Source: Bacteroidota bacterium (GTDB taxonomy: Bacteria > Bacteroidota > Bacteroidia > CAILMK01 > JAAYUY01). From it: a stretch of 51,396 nt of DNA. The stretch lies in the NCBI GenBank assembly GCA_018698135.1, contig JABINZ010000054.1, forward strand, positions 1 through 51,396, read 5' to 3'. The stretch's first letter is position 1. Each line of letters starts with the position of its first letter. Shown here one piece after another: positions 34,121 through 43,449 of this stretch. The position numbers were made by a program, and so were the translations under genes. Under the pieces are notes generated by a model. That model was not told the origin of the DNA, searched no databases, and saw only the letters and a list, made by a program, of their open reading frames with translations.

Positions 34121-37100
34121 TTATTTATTCTTTAGCGGAAACTTTGGAATATCAGGAATTTCCTGTGGATTGTTTTTCAATTCTTCCAATATAACTTCGA
34201 TGGCTTTATTGAGTTGTTCATCAATTCCAGCATATTCTTTTGCAGGATCATTATCGACATAAATATCAGGATCAACACCATAACCTTCAATGATCCAACC
34301 ATTTTCATCATAGGTTGAAAACTCAGGTTTATTCAAACTTGCTCCATCAATAAATGGCAAAGATCCTCTGATGCCAACAACACCTCCCCAACTTCTTTTA
34401 CCAATTAATTTACCTAATTCATATTTCCTGAACTGATAAGGAAAAAGGTCGCCATCAGAAGCAGAATATTCATTAATCAGACACACTTTAGGTCCATGCA
34501 GCATTTGCTTTGGTGTGGCAGTCTTGGTGGTATTTCTAGCCATGTTTGCACGAGCCATTTCTCTTCGCAATCGCTCAATAATCATGGGTGATACATTTCC
34601 CCCACCATTTCCTCTGTCATCAATAATAAGTGCTTTTTTTGATAGTTGAGGATAGAAATATTTTACAAATTCATTCAAACCAGCAACACCCATATCAGGA
34701 ATATGAATGTAACCAACCTTGCCATTGGTTGCCTTATTTACCTTTTCAATATTTTCCTGAACCCAATTATAATAGTACAATTTACTCTCATCTGAAATAG
34801 GTATAACGATTACTTTTCTGCTTCCTGCTAGCTCAGCTTTTGAATTGACAGTCAATTCAACTTGCTTGTTTGCACTTCCGATCAATGAGGCAAAAATATT
34901 CTGCATTAATTTGGTAGACTCTCCGTTTACTGCTAAAATAAAATCACCTTCTTGAATATTTAAGCCTAATTCAGTTAATGGAGAACGCATTGACTTATCC
35001 CAATTCTGACCTTTCAGGATTTTGTTAATTTGATAATAGCCTGAAGAATGGTTGGCCAATTCCGCTCCTAACAGTCCCATTTGAATGCGTTCTGCTTTGG
35101 GTTTATCGCCTCCACTCACATAAGCATGTCCCACACTAAGCTCACCAATCAATTCACCGATCAGGTAATTCAAATCATCTCTATGCTTGACAAAAGGAAC
35201 CAAGCTTCCATATTTGCTTTTTAATGCTGCCCAATTCGTACCATGCATATTCGGGTCGTAAAAGAAATCCCTCATCTGCCTCCAGGCTTCATTATAAATT
35301 TGCATCCATTCTTCTTCTTTATTAACTCGAACCTTCATATCAGCCAAGTTAACTTTACCTTCACTGAGGTTGATTTTGGATTTTGCTAAAGCAATTATAT
35401 AATAATCCCTGCCCTTGCGAATTAGCATTTTTTTGCCATCAACAGAAACATCATATGAATTATACTCACCAAGTTCTGTTTCTTTTTGCTTTTCCAAATC
35501 ATACATATTGAGGGATGCCTTTGAACCTTGTTTTCTTTTCACATAATAAACAACACCATCAATACAATTGATTCCATAATAATTACCTGCATCAGTTGGT
35601 ATGGCCAAAATTCTCTGCTGAATATCTTCCAAGTCAACCTTCATGACATCCTCTTTCTCTTCTGATTCTGACTTTTTATCAGTATCCTCTTTCATTGTAA
35701 CTTGATCGTTGGTGGGTTCAAAAGGTGAAGGCGTTTCTTTGGATAAAGTAACAAAATACATTTTGCTCATATCCACATAGGCATGATTCCATTCAGTCCA
35801 GCTATAAGTTGGATTAAAATCGCGTGCTGATGTGAAAAACAGATATTTACCATCATTGCTAAATTTAGCAGAACCTGAATTATACCAACCATCGGTCACC
35901 ACTTGTTTTTTATCATCGTCTAAACTGTAGATGTAAATATTACTCATACTACTTACTTCAGATCTACTGTATGCTATCCACTTGCTGTCTGGTGACCAAT
36001 TATAGTTTGAGAACTCCCATGCTTGGGCTTTATCAACCACTTTTATTTTTTTCGAATCAATATCTACATATTGTAATTGCAATTCCTTATCTGCCCAAAG
36101 AATTTTTTTACTATCTGGCGACCAGGAAATATGGTATTTATAGCTACCTCCTCCTTTGGTTAAGGCTACCGGATCTTGACTTCCATCCTGAGCAAGTATA
36201 TAAATTTCATTTTCACCACTAACATCACTGATATAGGCTATGTATTTTCCATCGGGTGACCATATTGCATTGCGATCATGTGCTCCAGAACTTTTAGTAA
36301 GATTTAAAGTAATCCCTTTTTCTGCTGGAATACTAAACACATCGCCCCTGGCTGTTGCAACCAGACGTTTTGCATCAGGCGACATTTCAATACCTCTCAT
36401 AAATTTAGAAGCATCTACAATCTCATCCCGGCTATAGATCAAATCATCGTGAATGATAATTTTCAACTTGTTTAGCTTTAAACTTTGCAAATCATAAGTG
36501 TATATAAATCCACCATTCTCAAAAACAATAGCCTTATCTCCCAATGATGGAAACTTGACATCATAATTGGTAAATTCTGTTATTTGTTTAGTAGTTTTAT
36601 CGGTCATATCATAAACAAATAAGTTCATGGTTCTATTTCGATCCGACAAATAATAAACTTTGTTTTTATACCACATGGGAAAAATATCCTGTGCTTTATT
36701 ATTGGTTATATTTTCAGTGCTTTTGCTTTTAAAATCATAAATCCACACATCGTCAGCCATTCCACCTTCGTAGTATTTCCAGGTTCTAAACTCACGAAAA
36801 ACCCGGTTATAAGCCATTTTTTCACCATTAGGCGAAAAAGAGCAAAAACCACCACGAGGTAGTTCTAATTGCTTCTGTAAACCCTGATTAATATTGACTT
36901 CAAATAACTGACCCACAAACGCATTGTAGCTCTTCATTCTCGAACGAAAGACAATTGTCACATTATCTTTCCAAGCCATCACAATATTATTAGGCCCCAT
37001 GCGATCCGAAATATCATCACGACCTAAAGTAGCTGTATAGGTCAATCGTTTTGGAACTCCACCCTTAGCAGAAATCACATAAACCTCTCTGTTTCCATCA

Positions 37101-37348
37101 TATTCTCCTGTAAATGCTATATTCTTTCCATCTGGAGAAAAATGTGCAAACATTTCATAACCTACATGATTTGTTAGCTTTTTGGCTTGGCCATCTTGTG
37201 TATTTGCGCTAAACAGATCACCTGCATAGGAGAAAACAACCTGATTGCCATGAATGCTAGGAAAACGCATTAATCTGGCTTCTTCTTGTGCAATTGCAGA
37301 CGTTATGGATACTACAATCAAAAATAAAAGTACTGATACTTTATTCAT
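34121..37348 (-). CDS. Tricorn-like S41 family protease
   Basis: Large exported protease of 1075 aa. Signal peptide about residues 1-20 (ITSAIAQ). Two beta-propeller regions follow with repeats of the type AHFSPDGKNIAFTG and AIWSPDGKYIAYISD (about 25-330 and 330-560); then an acidic linker (KEDTDKKSESEEKED, about 566-580), the C1/tail-specific-protease-like helices, a PDZ-like domain (about 780-850) and the S41 core. The catalytic site is visible as SASDGDLFPYQF with Ser964-Asp965; a His in SVGHAYV is the probable general base. Periplasmic peptide degradation is likely. Single gene, divergent from the sialidase-like gene. Confidence 0.92.
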   Translation of the reverse strand: MNKVSVLLFLIVVSITSAIAQEEARLMRFPSIHGNQVVFSYAGDLFSANTQDGQAKKLTNHVGYEMFAHFSPDGKNIAFTGEYDGNREVYVISAKGGVPKRLTYTATLGRDDISDRMGPNNIVMAWKDNVTIVFRSRMKSYNAFVGQLFEVNINQGLQKQLELPRGGFCSFSPNGEKMAYNRVFREFRTWKYYEGGMADDVWIYDFKSKSTENITNNKAQDIFPMWYKNKVYYLSDRNRTMNLFVYDMTDKTTKQITEFTNYDVKFPSLGDKAIVFENGGFIYTYDLQSLKLNKLKIIIHDDLIYSRDEIVDASKFMRGIEMSPDAKRLVATARGDVFSIPAEKGITLNLTKSSGAHDRNAIWSPDGKYIAYISDVSGENEIYILAQDGSQDPVALTKGGGSYKYHISWSPDSKKILWADKELQLQYVDIDSKKIKVVDKAQAWEFSNYNWSPDSKWIAYSRSEVSSMSNIYIYSLDDDKKQVVTDGWYNSGSAKFSNDGKYLFFTSARDFNPTYSWTEWNHAYVDMSKMYFVTLSKETPSPFEPTNDQVTMKEDTDKKSESEEKEDVMKVDLEDIQQRILAIPTDAGNYYGINCIDGVVYYVKRKQGSKASLNMYDLEKQKETELGEYNSYDVSVDGKKMLIRKGRDYYIIALAKSKINLSEGKVNLADMKVRVNKEEEWMQIYNEAWRQMRDFFYDPNMHGTNWAALKSKYGSLVPFVKHRDDLNYLIGELIGELSVGHAYVSGGDKPKAERIQMGLLGAELANHSSGYYQINKILKGQNWDKSMRSPLTELGLNIQEGDFILAVNGESTKLMQNIFASLIGSANKQVELTVNSKAELAGSRKVIVIPISDESKLYYYNWVQENIEKVNKATNGKVGYIHIPDMGVAGLNEFVKYFYPQLSKKALIIDDRGNGGGNVSPMIIERLRREMARANMARNTTKTATPKQMLHGPKVCLINEYSASDGDLFPYQFRKYELGKLIGKRSWGGVVGIRGSLPFIDGASLNKPEFSTYDENGWIIEGYGVDPDIYVDNDPAKEYAGIDEQLNKAIEVILEELKNNPQEIPDIPKFPLKNK

Positions 37349-37503
37349 ATCTTTTTTTTAAAGTTTATTAAAGGAGATAAATTTATAACATTTATTTTTC
37401 TGAACCCTTGAATTTGCACTAACTTCATGCCAGCTGAAAATCAAAGCATTCTGCATGTTCAGGCCTGATCACAAAGATTTGAATTGCCTAAATACTAGAC
37501 AAG

Positions 37504-39087
37504 ATGTCAAAAAAAAGAACAACATATATCATCCCTATTGTTTTTATCTTCTTAATAAATGGGTTTTCATCAAGCCTTTTTTGTCAACACATCAATATTC
37601 TGATTAGTAACTCACCCAGCATTGAGGAACCCTCCATTATGATTAATCCATTTAAAACAGATGAAATGGTTGCTGGCGCAAATTTAAACTATAGTTTTTA
37701 TAGTTACGATGGTGGAGTAAAATGGACTGAGCAAAAACTACAATCAACATATGGCGTTTGGGGTGATCCAGTGCTCATAATTGATAACAATCAGGATTAT
37801 TATTATTTTCACTTATCGAATCCGGATAGTGGTAATTGGATAGATCGAATTGTATGTCAGAAAAGTACAGATCAGGGGCGAAATTGGTCGAATGGAACAT
37901 TCACAGGTTTGAATGGTACAAAAGTACAAGACAAAGAATGGGCTGTTGTCGACCGAACTACTAATAATATTTACATGACATGGACACAGTTTGATGTATA
38001 TGGAGGTATTACAACACCCAAACCCGGAGATAGTACGCACATTATGTTTTCCATGACATCTGATGGAGGTCAAAATTGGTCACAAGCCATTCGAATTGAC
38101 GAAACCGGAGGATATTGCTTTGATGATGACGATGCTGTGGAAGGAGCGGTTCCTGCAGTTGGACCCAATGGAGAAGTATATGTTTGTTGGACGGGTCCAT
38201 TGGGATTGATGTTCGATCGTTCTGTTGATTCTGGAAAGAAATGGTTGGAACATGACATCAAAGTTTCTGATGTACCTGGCGGCTGGAACTATGTAATTCC
38301 CGGAATATACCGAGCCAATGGATTACCTGTCATAGCTTGCGATACTTCTGGAGGGAATAATCATGGGACAATTTATATCAATTGGAGTGATCAAAGAAAC
38401 GGGCTTGACAATACAGATATCTGGCTTGTTAAATCAACTGATGGAGGCAATACCTGGACACAACCTACATTAGTAAATAATGACAATGCAGTAAAACAGC
38501 AATTTTTCACATGGATGACTATTGATCAGACCAGTGGGTTTCTTTACTTTGTTTTTTATGACAGACGTAATCATGATGATGAATATACCGATGTGTATTT
38601 AGCTCTTTCAAAAAATGCAGGAGAAACATTTGAGAACCATTTGATTAGTGACTCTCCTTTCAGACCATTTCCAACCGTATTTTTTGGTGATTACACCAAT
38701 ATTTCAGCACATGATGGGGTTGTGCGACCTATTTGGACCCGACTAGATGATACGAAACTCAGTGTATATACTGCTATAATCGACACCTCTTTTACAGCTT
38801 TACCTGAGATAAAAAATCAGGATTTTGTTGTTGAAAATCCATCACCAAATCCATTCAACAGCAGCTCGTATTTATCTTTCAAATTAAAAAAATCGTCTTA
38901 TGTAAAACTTAATGTTATTGATATTTTTGGGCGTCAAGTTGAATTAATGATAGACGAACAACTTCCTCCAGGAAAATATATCAACCATTTAGATGCCGAG
39001 AAACATGAATTAAAAGAAGGCATTTATTTCTATCAGTTACTCGTTGATAAAAAGCTGACCAGCCGTAAAATCCTATTTACAAATTAA
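37504..39087 (+). CDS. Asp-box (sialidase-like) propeller protein with T9SS sorting domain
   Basis: Secreted protein of 527 aa with a signal peptide (MSKKRTTYIIPIVFIFLING to about residue 27). Six Asp-box repeats (SxDxGxxW) mark a six-bladed propeller: SYDGGVKW, STDQGRNW, TSDGGQNW, SVDSGKKW, STDGGNTW and SKNAGETF. The C-terminal ~80 residues (NPSPNPFNSSSYL onward) are a T9SS type A tail. Arginine-triad residues of true sialidases cannot be assigned with confidence, so it may bind rather than cleave glycans. The HAD gene follows 12 bases later. Confidence 0.85.
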   Translation: MSKKRTTYIIPIVFIFLINGFSSSLFCQHINILISNSPSIEEPSIMINPFKTDEMVAGANLNYSFYSYDGGVKWTEQKLQSTYGVWGDPVLIIDNNQDYYYFHLSNPDSGNWIDRIVCQKSTDQGRNWSNGTFTGLNGTKVQDKEWAVVDRTTNNIYMTWTQFDVYGGITTPKPGDSTHIMFSMTSDGGQNWSQAIRIDETGGYCFDDDDAVEGAVPAVGPNGEVYVCWTGPLGLMFDRSVDSGKKWLEHDIKVSDVPGGWNYVIPGIYRANGLPVIACDTSGGNNHGTIYINWSDQRNGLDNTDIWLVKSTDGGNTWTQPTLVNNDNAVKQQFFTWMTIDQTSGFLYFVFYDRRNHDDEYTDVYLALSKNAGETFENHLISDSPFRPFPTVFFGDYTNISAHDGVVRPIWTRLDDTKLSVYTAIIDTSFTALPEIKNQDFVVENPSPNPFNSSSYLSFKLKKSSYVKLNVIDIFGRQVELMIDEQLPPGKYINHLDAEKHELKEGIYFYQLLVDKKLTSRKILFTN

Positions 39088-39099
39088 ACAATTAATGTA

Positions 39100-39567
39100 A
39101 TGGAAATACATATTCCCGGTTTCAAAAAATTAGAGATAAAAAACTTAGTATTGGATTTCAATGGAACTCTAGGAAATGATGGATTATTAAATACAAACAT
39201 CATTGAGAGTGTTAACATTCTTGCTACCAAATTGAATGTATATGTATTGACAGCCGACACCTATAAAATGGTCAGAGAACAATGCATTAATTTACATGTA
39301 ACATTAAGGATTATTGCAGAAAACAATCAGGATTACACAAAAATGCAATTTGTGAAACAACTGGGCAGTGATGAAACGATATGTATCGGGAATGGACGAA
39401 ATGATTCTCTTATGCTCCAGGAAGCAGCATTGGGAATTGCTGTAATCGAAAAAGAAGGTGGTGCAGTTGCTGCAATCAATTCAGCGGATTTAGTTGTTCA
39501 GGGTATTGAAAATGCAATTGAATTATTGATGAAACCTATGCGCTTGGTTTCAACCTTACGCTCCTAA
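39100..39567 (+). CDS. Small HAD-superfamily protein (soluble P-type ATPase-like)
   Basis: Cytoplasmic protein of 155 aa built as a capless HAD domain. Motif I is LVLDFNGTL (Asp19; the usual second Asp is Asn21), motif II is VLTAD, and motif IV is CIGNGRNDSLML. It resembles the phosphorylation/P domain of P-type ATPases. With motif I D-x-N, phosphatase activity is uncertain though Asp19 is kept. It follows the sialidase-like gene by 12 bases and is perhaps cotranscribed. Its stop codon lies inside the first base of a REP-like element. Confidence 0.8.
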   Translation: MEIHIPGFKKLEIKNLVLDFNGTLGNDGLLNTNIIESVNILATKLNVYVLTADTYKMVREQCINLHVTLRIIAENNQDYTKMQFVKQLGSDETICIGNGRNDSLMLQEAALGIAVIEKEGGAVAAINSADLVVQGIENAIELLMKPMRLVSTLRS

Positions 39568-39657
39568 TGTAGGTCCGATTTAAAATCGGACTGAATTTAT
39601 TACTCCTTTTGTGACCGAATGCCAGTCTGATTTCTAGCAAGCAATTCGGTCCTACAT
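39567..39657. repeat. REP/MITE-like inverted-repeat element, copy 1
   Basis: Outer arms ATGTAGGTCCGATTT and AATTCGGTCCTACAT. Left hairpin TCCGATTT/AAATCGGA, right hairpin GACCGAAT/ATTCGGTC with a 23-base insert. It begins at the last base of the HAD stop codon. Confidence 0.75.
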
Positions 39658-39748
39658 AAATATAATCAGAATTCCAGTTCACTCAGTAACTCCAAAAAGG
39701 AATACAAAGTTCAGGCGTTAATTAATTCTGTCAAAACAATTATACTGT

Positions 39749-39817
39749 TGTAGGTCAGATTTAAAATCGGACTATTGATTTTACATCTTTTTTGACCGAA
39801 TAAAATTCGGTCCTATA
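39749..39817. repeat. REP/MITE-like inverted-repeat element, copy 2
   Basis: Starts TTGTAGGTCAGATTT, ends ATTCGGTCCTATA; same two-hairpin plan. It ends 4 bases before the stop of the VOC gene. Confidence 0.75.
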
Positions 39818-39821
39818 TCAA

Positions 39822-40265
39822 TTACTTCTCTTTCGGATTTTCATTGAAGGAAATCATCCAATTGACACCAAACTGATCGATGAACATTCCAAAATAATCG
39901 CCCCAAAAGGTTTTTTCTAAAGGCATTGTCACTTGTCCGTTTGCAGAAAGCCCATTGAACAATCTCTCCGTTTCCTTTTTAGAATCAGTATTTATTGATA
40001 TAGAGAAATTATTTCCTTGCTTATATGATGAAGCCCATTCTCCACCAACATCACTTCCCATAATCACAGTCTCCTGACTGACAGGCAATGAAATATGCAT
40101 GATTCTATCCCCATCTTCAGGTCGCATTGGCTTTTGACCGTCCTGAGCAGGCATATCTTTGTAACGGCCAACATAGGGGAATTCACCTCCAAATATCGAT
40201 TTGTAAAAATTAAAAGCTGTTTCGCAATTCCCATTAAAGGTCAGGTAAACATTTACTGTTGTCAT
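39822..40265 (-). CDS. VOC family protein (PhnB-like)
   Basis: Cytoplasmic protein of 147 aa of the glyoxalase/bleomycin-resistance/dioxygenase (VOC) superfamily. The N-terminal VNVYLTFNGNCETAFNFYKSIFGGEF and the C-terminal GDYFGMFIDQFGVNWMISF are those of PhnB-like proteins with two beta-alpha-beta-beta-beta units. Substrate unknown. It stands alone between two REP-like elements, copies 2 and 3. Confidence 0.88.
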   Translation of the reverse strand: MTTVNVYLTFNGNCETAFNFYKSIFGGEFPYVGRYKDMPAQDGQKPMRPEDGDRIMHISLPVSQETVIMGSDVGGEWASSYKQGNNFSISINTDSKKETERLFNGLSANGQVTMPLEKTFWGDYFGMFIDQFGVNWMISFNENPKEK

Positions 40266-40352
40266 AATATTTTCTTTTATTCTATAAAATTCCTGTTGCC
40301 ATTAATCAAAAGGAGTACCAGCAATATCATAAATTTGAGTATCAGAATCCTG

Positions 40353-40423
40353 ATGTAGGTCCGATTTGCAATCGGACTAATCATATTACTCCATTTTTGA
40401 CCGAATAAAATTCGGTCCTACAT
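40353..40423. repeat. REP/MITE-like inverted-repeat element, copy 3
   Basis: Starts ATGTAGGTCCGATTTGC, ends AATTCGGTCCTACAT; same plan. It ends 4 bases after the ppc stop on the plus-strand map, so it may serve as a stem after the ppc transcript. Confidence 0.75.
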
Positions 40424-40427
40424 TAAT

Positions 40428-42974
40428 TTATACAGAGTTCCTGCTGGCATTGATATTTCCATACAAAGACCTGATAATGATTTTCTCATAAAGATCTTTA
40501 TATCCTGCATTCTCACTTAGTTTTTGCAGAGCATATTGTTGGATAACTAACAAAGGCAATACGATGCTTTCTCTTATCCTGATGGATTCTCTTGAAATAG
40601 GTTCTTCTTCCATCAAAGTTGTTGTATCAGAAATAAGCAATAGCATTTCCTTTGAAAGCATATATTCCTTGTTTAATATTTCCCAAAAGTCCTTGTATTC
40701 TTCATCTTCTTTCATATAAGCTGTTAAATCAAAATTGGATTTCGATAACGACATCATGCTATTTTGAACAAGTGCCTTGAAAACAGGGACTTCAGCATAT
40801 ATTTTTTTTAAATCTTCAAGCTTGCCTTTTTTTAACAATGCCTGAATAGCTGTACCTGTACCAAAATATCCAGGCACATTTTGTTTCAACTGACTCCAGG
40901 ATCCAACAAAAGAAATGGCTCTTAAATCGGTAAGCTCAAGCTTTTCCTTATTGCCTCTTTTTCCAGGCCTGCTTCCAATATTAGCTTTTCCGTAGTATTT
41001 TAAAGTGCTTTTGTTTTCCAGATAAGAGATAAACTTAGGATGTTCTTTGAGTGCATTATATTTTTCAAAACTAATGTTTGCCAACTCTTCTAAAATTTGT
41101 CTGGCATTGTCATCAATTTCATTTTTATTTCCCAAAAAGCTTTTGGATAAACCTGCAGTAATTAATTGTTCGCAATTGTAAATAAAATGCTCTTTTGTTC
41201 CGTATTTACTGGTTATGGTTTGACCTTGTATGGTCAGTTGAATTTCATGATTAGCAATTTTCTGGCTTTGTGCCGCATAAAAACGATGCGTTTTCCCTCC
41301 ACCCCTTGCCGGGGGACCTCCACGCCCATCAAAGAAAATGGCTTTAATATTATGTTCTTCACATACTTGCGATAAAGTCTCTTTTGTTTTAATTATCGAC
41401 CAGTTTGCTTTTAGATAACCTCCATCTTTGGTTCCATCCGAAAAGCCGAGCATAATGGTTTGTTTTTCCTTTCTTCTTAAAACATGAGCACGGTATTCGG
41501 GCAGTTCAAAAAGTTCTTTCATGATCGATTCAGAACTGTTCATGCCCTCCATGGTTTCAAAAAGAGGAATAATGTCGAATGTAAGTTTTTGTACTTCCCA
41601 ACCACACCATCTGAACAAAGCATAAACAAAAAGTACGGAGAATATATTTTCGGAATTACTGATAATGTAGCGATTACAACCTTCTTCCCCATTTTTATGT
41701 TGAATATTTTTTAACTGAGAAATATTCCTGATTGTATCCTCAAATATTTCTTCTTCAAAGCTATCTGGATCAATGTTGAAATTTTGATGAAGCAAAATGG
41801 AGATTAGCTCTTTCTCATCAAGTTCATCTATACTTTCATTAATAATTCCTTTCTGCTTTAAAATTGCTGTAACTACTTTCTCATGAATGCTATGATCCTG
41901 TCTTATGTCGAGGCTGGCAAAATGGGTCCTAAATATTTTAACCCTGTCAATTAATCTCTTCAGGTCTTCCAGGTACAGGCTATGATATGTATTGCTTACA
42001 ATTTCCTGAACCTCCAAAAGGGGATTAATAATTTCTTCGTAGGACAAGTATCTTTCTGAATTAAAGATGGTTTGGTAAATTTTGTCTCTCAGTTCCTGAA
42101 GTATATTTTCAACCTCCCTGAAAGTGAGTTTCTTCTGTATGCTTTTAATGTCGTCATCGTAACATTTCATCAAGCTCATGCGCAATTCATCCGCTACATC
42201 CTTGGTAATATCGAATGTTACAAATGGATTGCCATCCCTATCCCCTCCCGGCCAGAAGCCTAATTTTACTAAGTCAGTATTATCAAAATCACTAGTATTG
42301 ATATGATCCTTGATGCATGCATATAAATCACTTACAGCAAAATAATACACATCTCGTAGATAATATATGATATTTTTTGCCTCATCAAGAGGTGTTGGCT
42401 TTTTGGAATTGATGAGAGATGTCAATCCCAATTGCTGCAAGGTTTTGTCTATATCATCAATTTTGTTTTCGGCTATCAGCAACTTCAAAGAGCTTATGAT
42501 TTCAAGTACTGAGGGTGGATAGAACTGCGTTGGATGAGCGGTAAAGACGATTCGGGCACTGAAAGAGGAAAGTTTTTCAGCAATTTCCTCCCGTATTTTG
42601 GCATTGTCGAACAATTGAAAAAATCCTTTGATCGATAAATCATCACTCAATTCCTGTATGGAAGAAAAAGCAGCATCTTCAACACTATCGTACAATACAA
42701 CCTGTCTTTCAACATACTGAATAACCCGAAACATAAAATCGAGTTGTTCTTTTTCTTCATCCAAATTAAGCTGTTGTTGAAAAAACGAACCTAAAATTTC
42801 CTTGGGATGCAGCCCTTCTTTAAGACCAGTTTTACACACATTATTCAACATGGGAATCAATGTTCCAATATTATATTCCTTGCTATAAGGCAGGTTCAGA
42901 AATAAACTGTTGTAAATACTGAACTTTGTATTAACCAGTTTTTCAAACAGTTCGATTCGTTTTGATGGATACAT
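40428..42974 (-). CDS. ppc: Phosphoenolpyruvate carboxylase
   Basis: Anaplerotic enzyme fixing bicarbonate onto PEP to give oxaloacetate. 848 aa, a little shorter than E. coli (883). Motifs: VFTAHPTQFYPPS with the catalytic His, LGFWPGGDRDGNPFVT, LDIRQDHS, FSDGTKDGGYLKANW and FDGRGGPPARGGGKTHRFYA with the mobile glycine-rich loop. The loop reads GRGGPPARGG, against GRGGSIGRGG in E. coli. It is a single gene flanked by REP-like copies 3 and 4. Confidence 0.96.
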   Translation of the reverse strand: MYPSKRIELFEKLVNTKFSIYNSLFLNLPYSKEYNIGTLIPMLNNVCKTGLKEGLHPKEILGSFFQQQLNLDEEKEQLDFMFRVIQYVERQVVLYDSVEDAAFSSIQELSDDLSIKGFFQLFDNAKIREEIAEKLSSFSARIVFTAHPTQFYPPSVLEIISSLKLLIAENKIDDIDKTLQQLGLTSLINSKKPTPLDEAKNIIYYLRDVYYFAVSDLYACIKDHINTSDFDNTDLVKLGFWPGGDRDGNPFVTFDITKDVADELRMSLMKCYDDDIKSIQKKLTFREVENILQELRDKIYQTIFNSERYLSYEEIINPLLEVQEIVSNTYHSLYLEDLKRLIDRVKIFRTHFASLDIRQDHSIHEKVVTAILKQKGIINESIDELDEKELISILLHQNFNIDPDSFEEEIFEDTIRNISQLKNIQHKNGEEGCNRYIISNSENIFSVLFVYALFRWCGWEVQKLTFDIIPLFETMEGMNSSESIMKELFELPEYRAHVLRRKEKQTIMLGFSDGTKDGGYLKANWSIIKTKETLSQVCEEHNIKAIFFDGRGGPPARGGGKTHRFYAAQSQKIANHEIQLTIQGQTITSKYGTKEHFIYNCEQLITAGLSKSFLGNKNEIDDNARQILEELANISFEKYNALKEHPKFISYLENKSTLKYYGKANIGSRPGKRGNKEKLELTDLRAISFVGSWSQLKQNVPGYFGTGTAIQALLKKGKLEDLKKIYAEVPVFKALVQNSMMSLSKSNFDLTAYMKEDEEYKDFWEILNKEYMLSKEMLLLISDTTTLMEEEPISRESIRIRESIVLPLLVIQQYALQKLSENAGYKDLYEKIIIRSLYGNINASRNSV

Positions 42975-43080
42975 TTTGGTTCTTTTTCAATTTCAGGATA
43001 TTTACGTAAAGGTAATTATTTGAGTGGAATTAATCTAGCAAATGCAACTTGAAAAGCACATGTGTTAACTAAAATTTCTA

Positions 43081-43170
43081 ATGTAGGTCTGATTTGCCTG
43101 CCAGAAGTCAGGCTGGTAATCGGATTATTTTCGTACTTCTTTATTGACCGAATGCAATTCGGTCTTACAT
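43081..43170. repeat. REP/MITE-like inverted-repeat element, copy 4
   Basis: Starts ATGTAGGTCTGATTT, ends AATTCGGTCTTACAT. The left hairpin carries a 21-base insert (GCCTGCCAGAAGTCAGGC, continuing TGG), while copy 1 has its insert in the right hairpin. Confidence 0.75.
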
Positions 43171-43213
43171 TTCTATTCTATTATCAGCCTTGAGATACTA
43201 ATACATCGTTCAC

Positions 43214-43239
43214 TCAGTGTCCTCTTTGAGAGACACTGA
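43214..43239. repeat. Hairpin next to the thiS stop codon
   Basis: TCAGTGT and ACACTGA with inner CTCT/AGAG form an 11-pair stem with one bulged C. No T-run follows on the minus strand, so I do not call it a terminator. Confidence 0.4.
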
Positions 43240-43244
43240 TGAGG

Positions 43245-43448
43245 CTAGCCTCCACTAATCAAGTGCAACACCATTACATCATCGCCATCACTAATTATTG
43301 TGGTTTCGTATTTTTCTTTTTTCACAAATACACCATTGATTTTGATTACCAATAGTTTAAACGTAAAGGTCTTATAATCTAGCAGTTCTCTTACACTCAA
43401 CGAATCTTTGTCAATACTTTCTGGTCGGTTATTCAGTGTAATTTGCAT
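43245..43448 (-). CDS. thiS: Sulfur carrier protein ThiS
   Basis: Ubiquitin-like protein of 67 aa that carries sulfur for the thiazole of thiamine. MQITLNNRPESIDKDSLSV, then KLLVIKINGVFVKKEKYETT and the ending VLHLISGG with the required C-terminal Gly-Gly. It sits directly behind thiF (1 base between). The other thiazole genes (thiG, thiH, thiE, thiC) are not in the window. Confidence 0.93.
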   Translation of the reverse strand: MQITLNNRPESIDKDSLSVRELLDYKTFTFKLLVIKINGVFVKKEKYETTIISDGDDVMVLHLISGG

Positions 43449-43449
43449 G

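Noticed and set aside
43214-43239. Terminator after thiS
   Set aside because: Stem is present but no T-run follows on the thiS strand.
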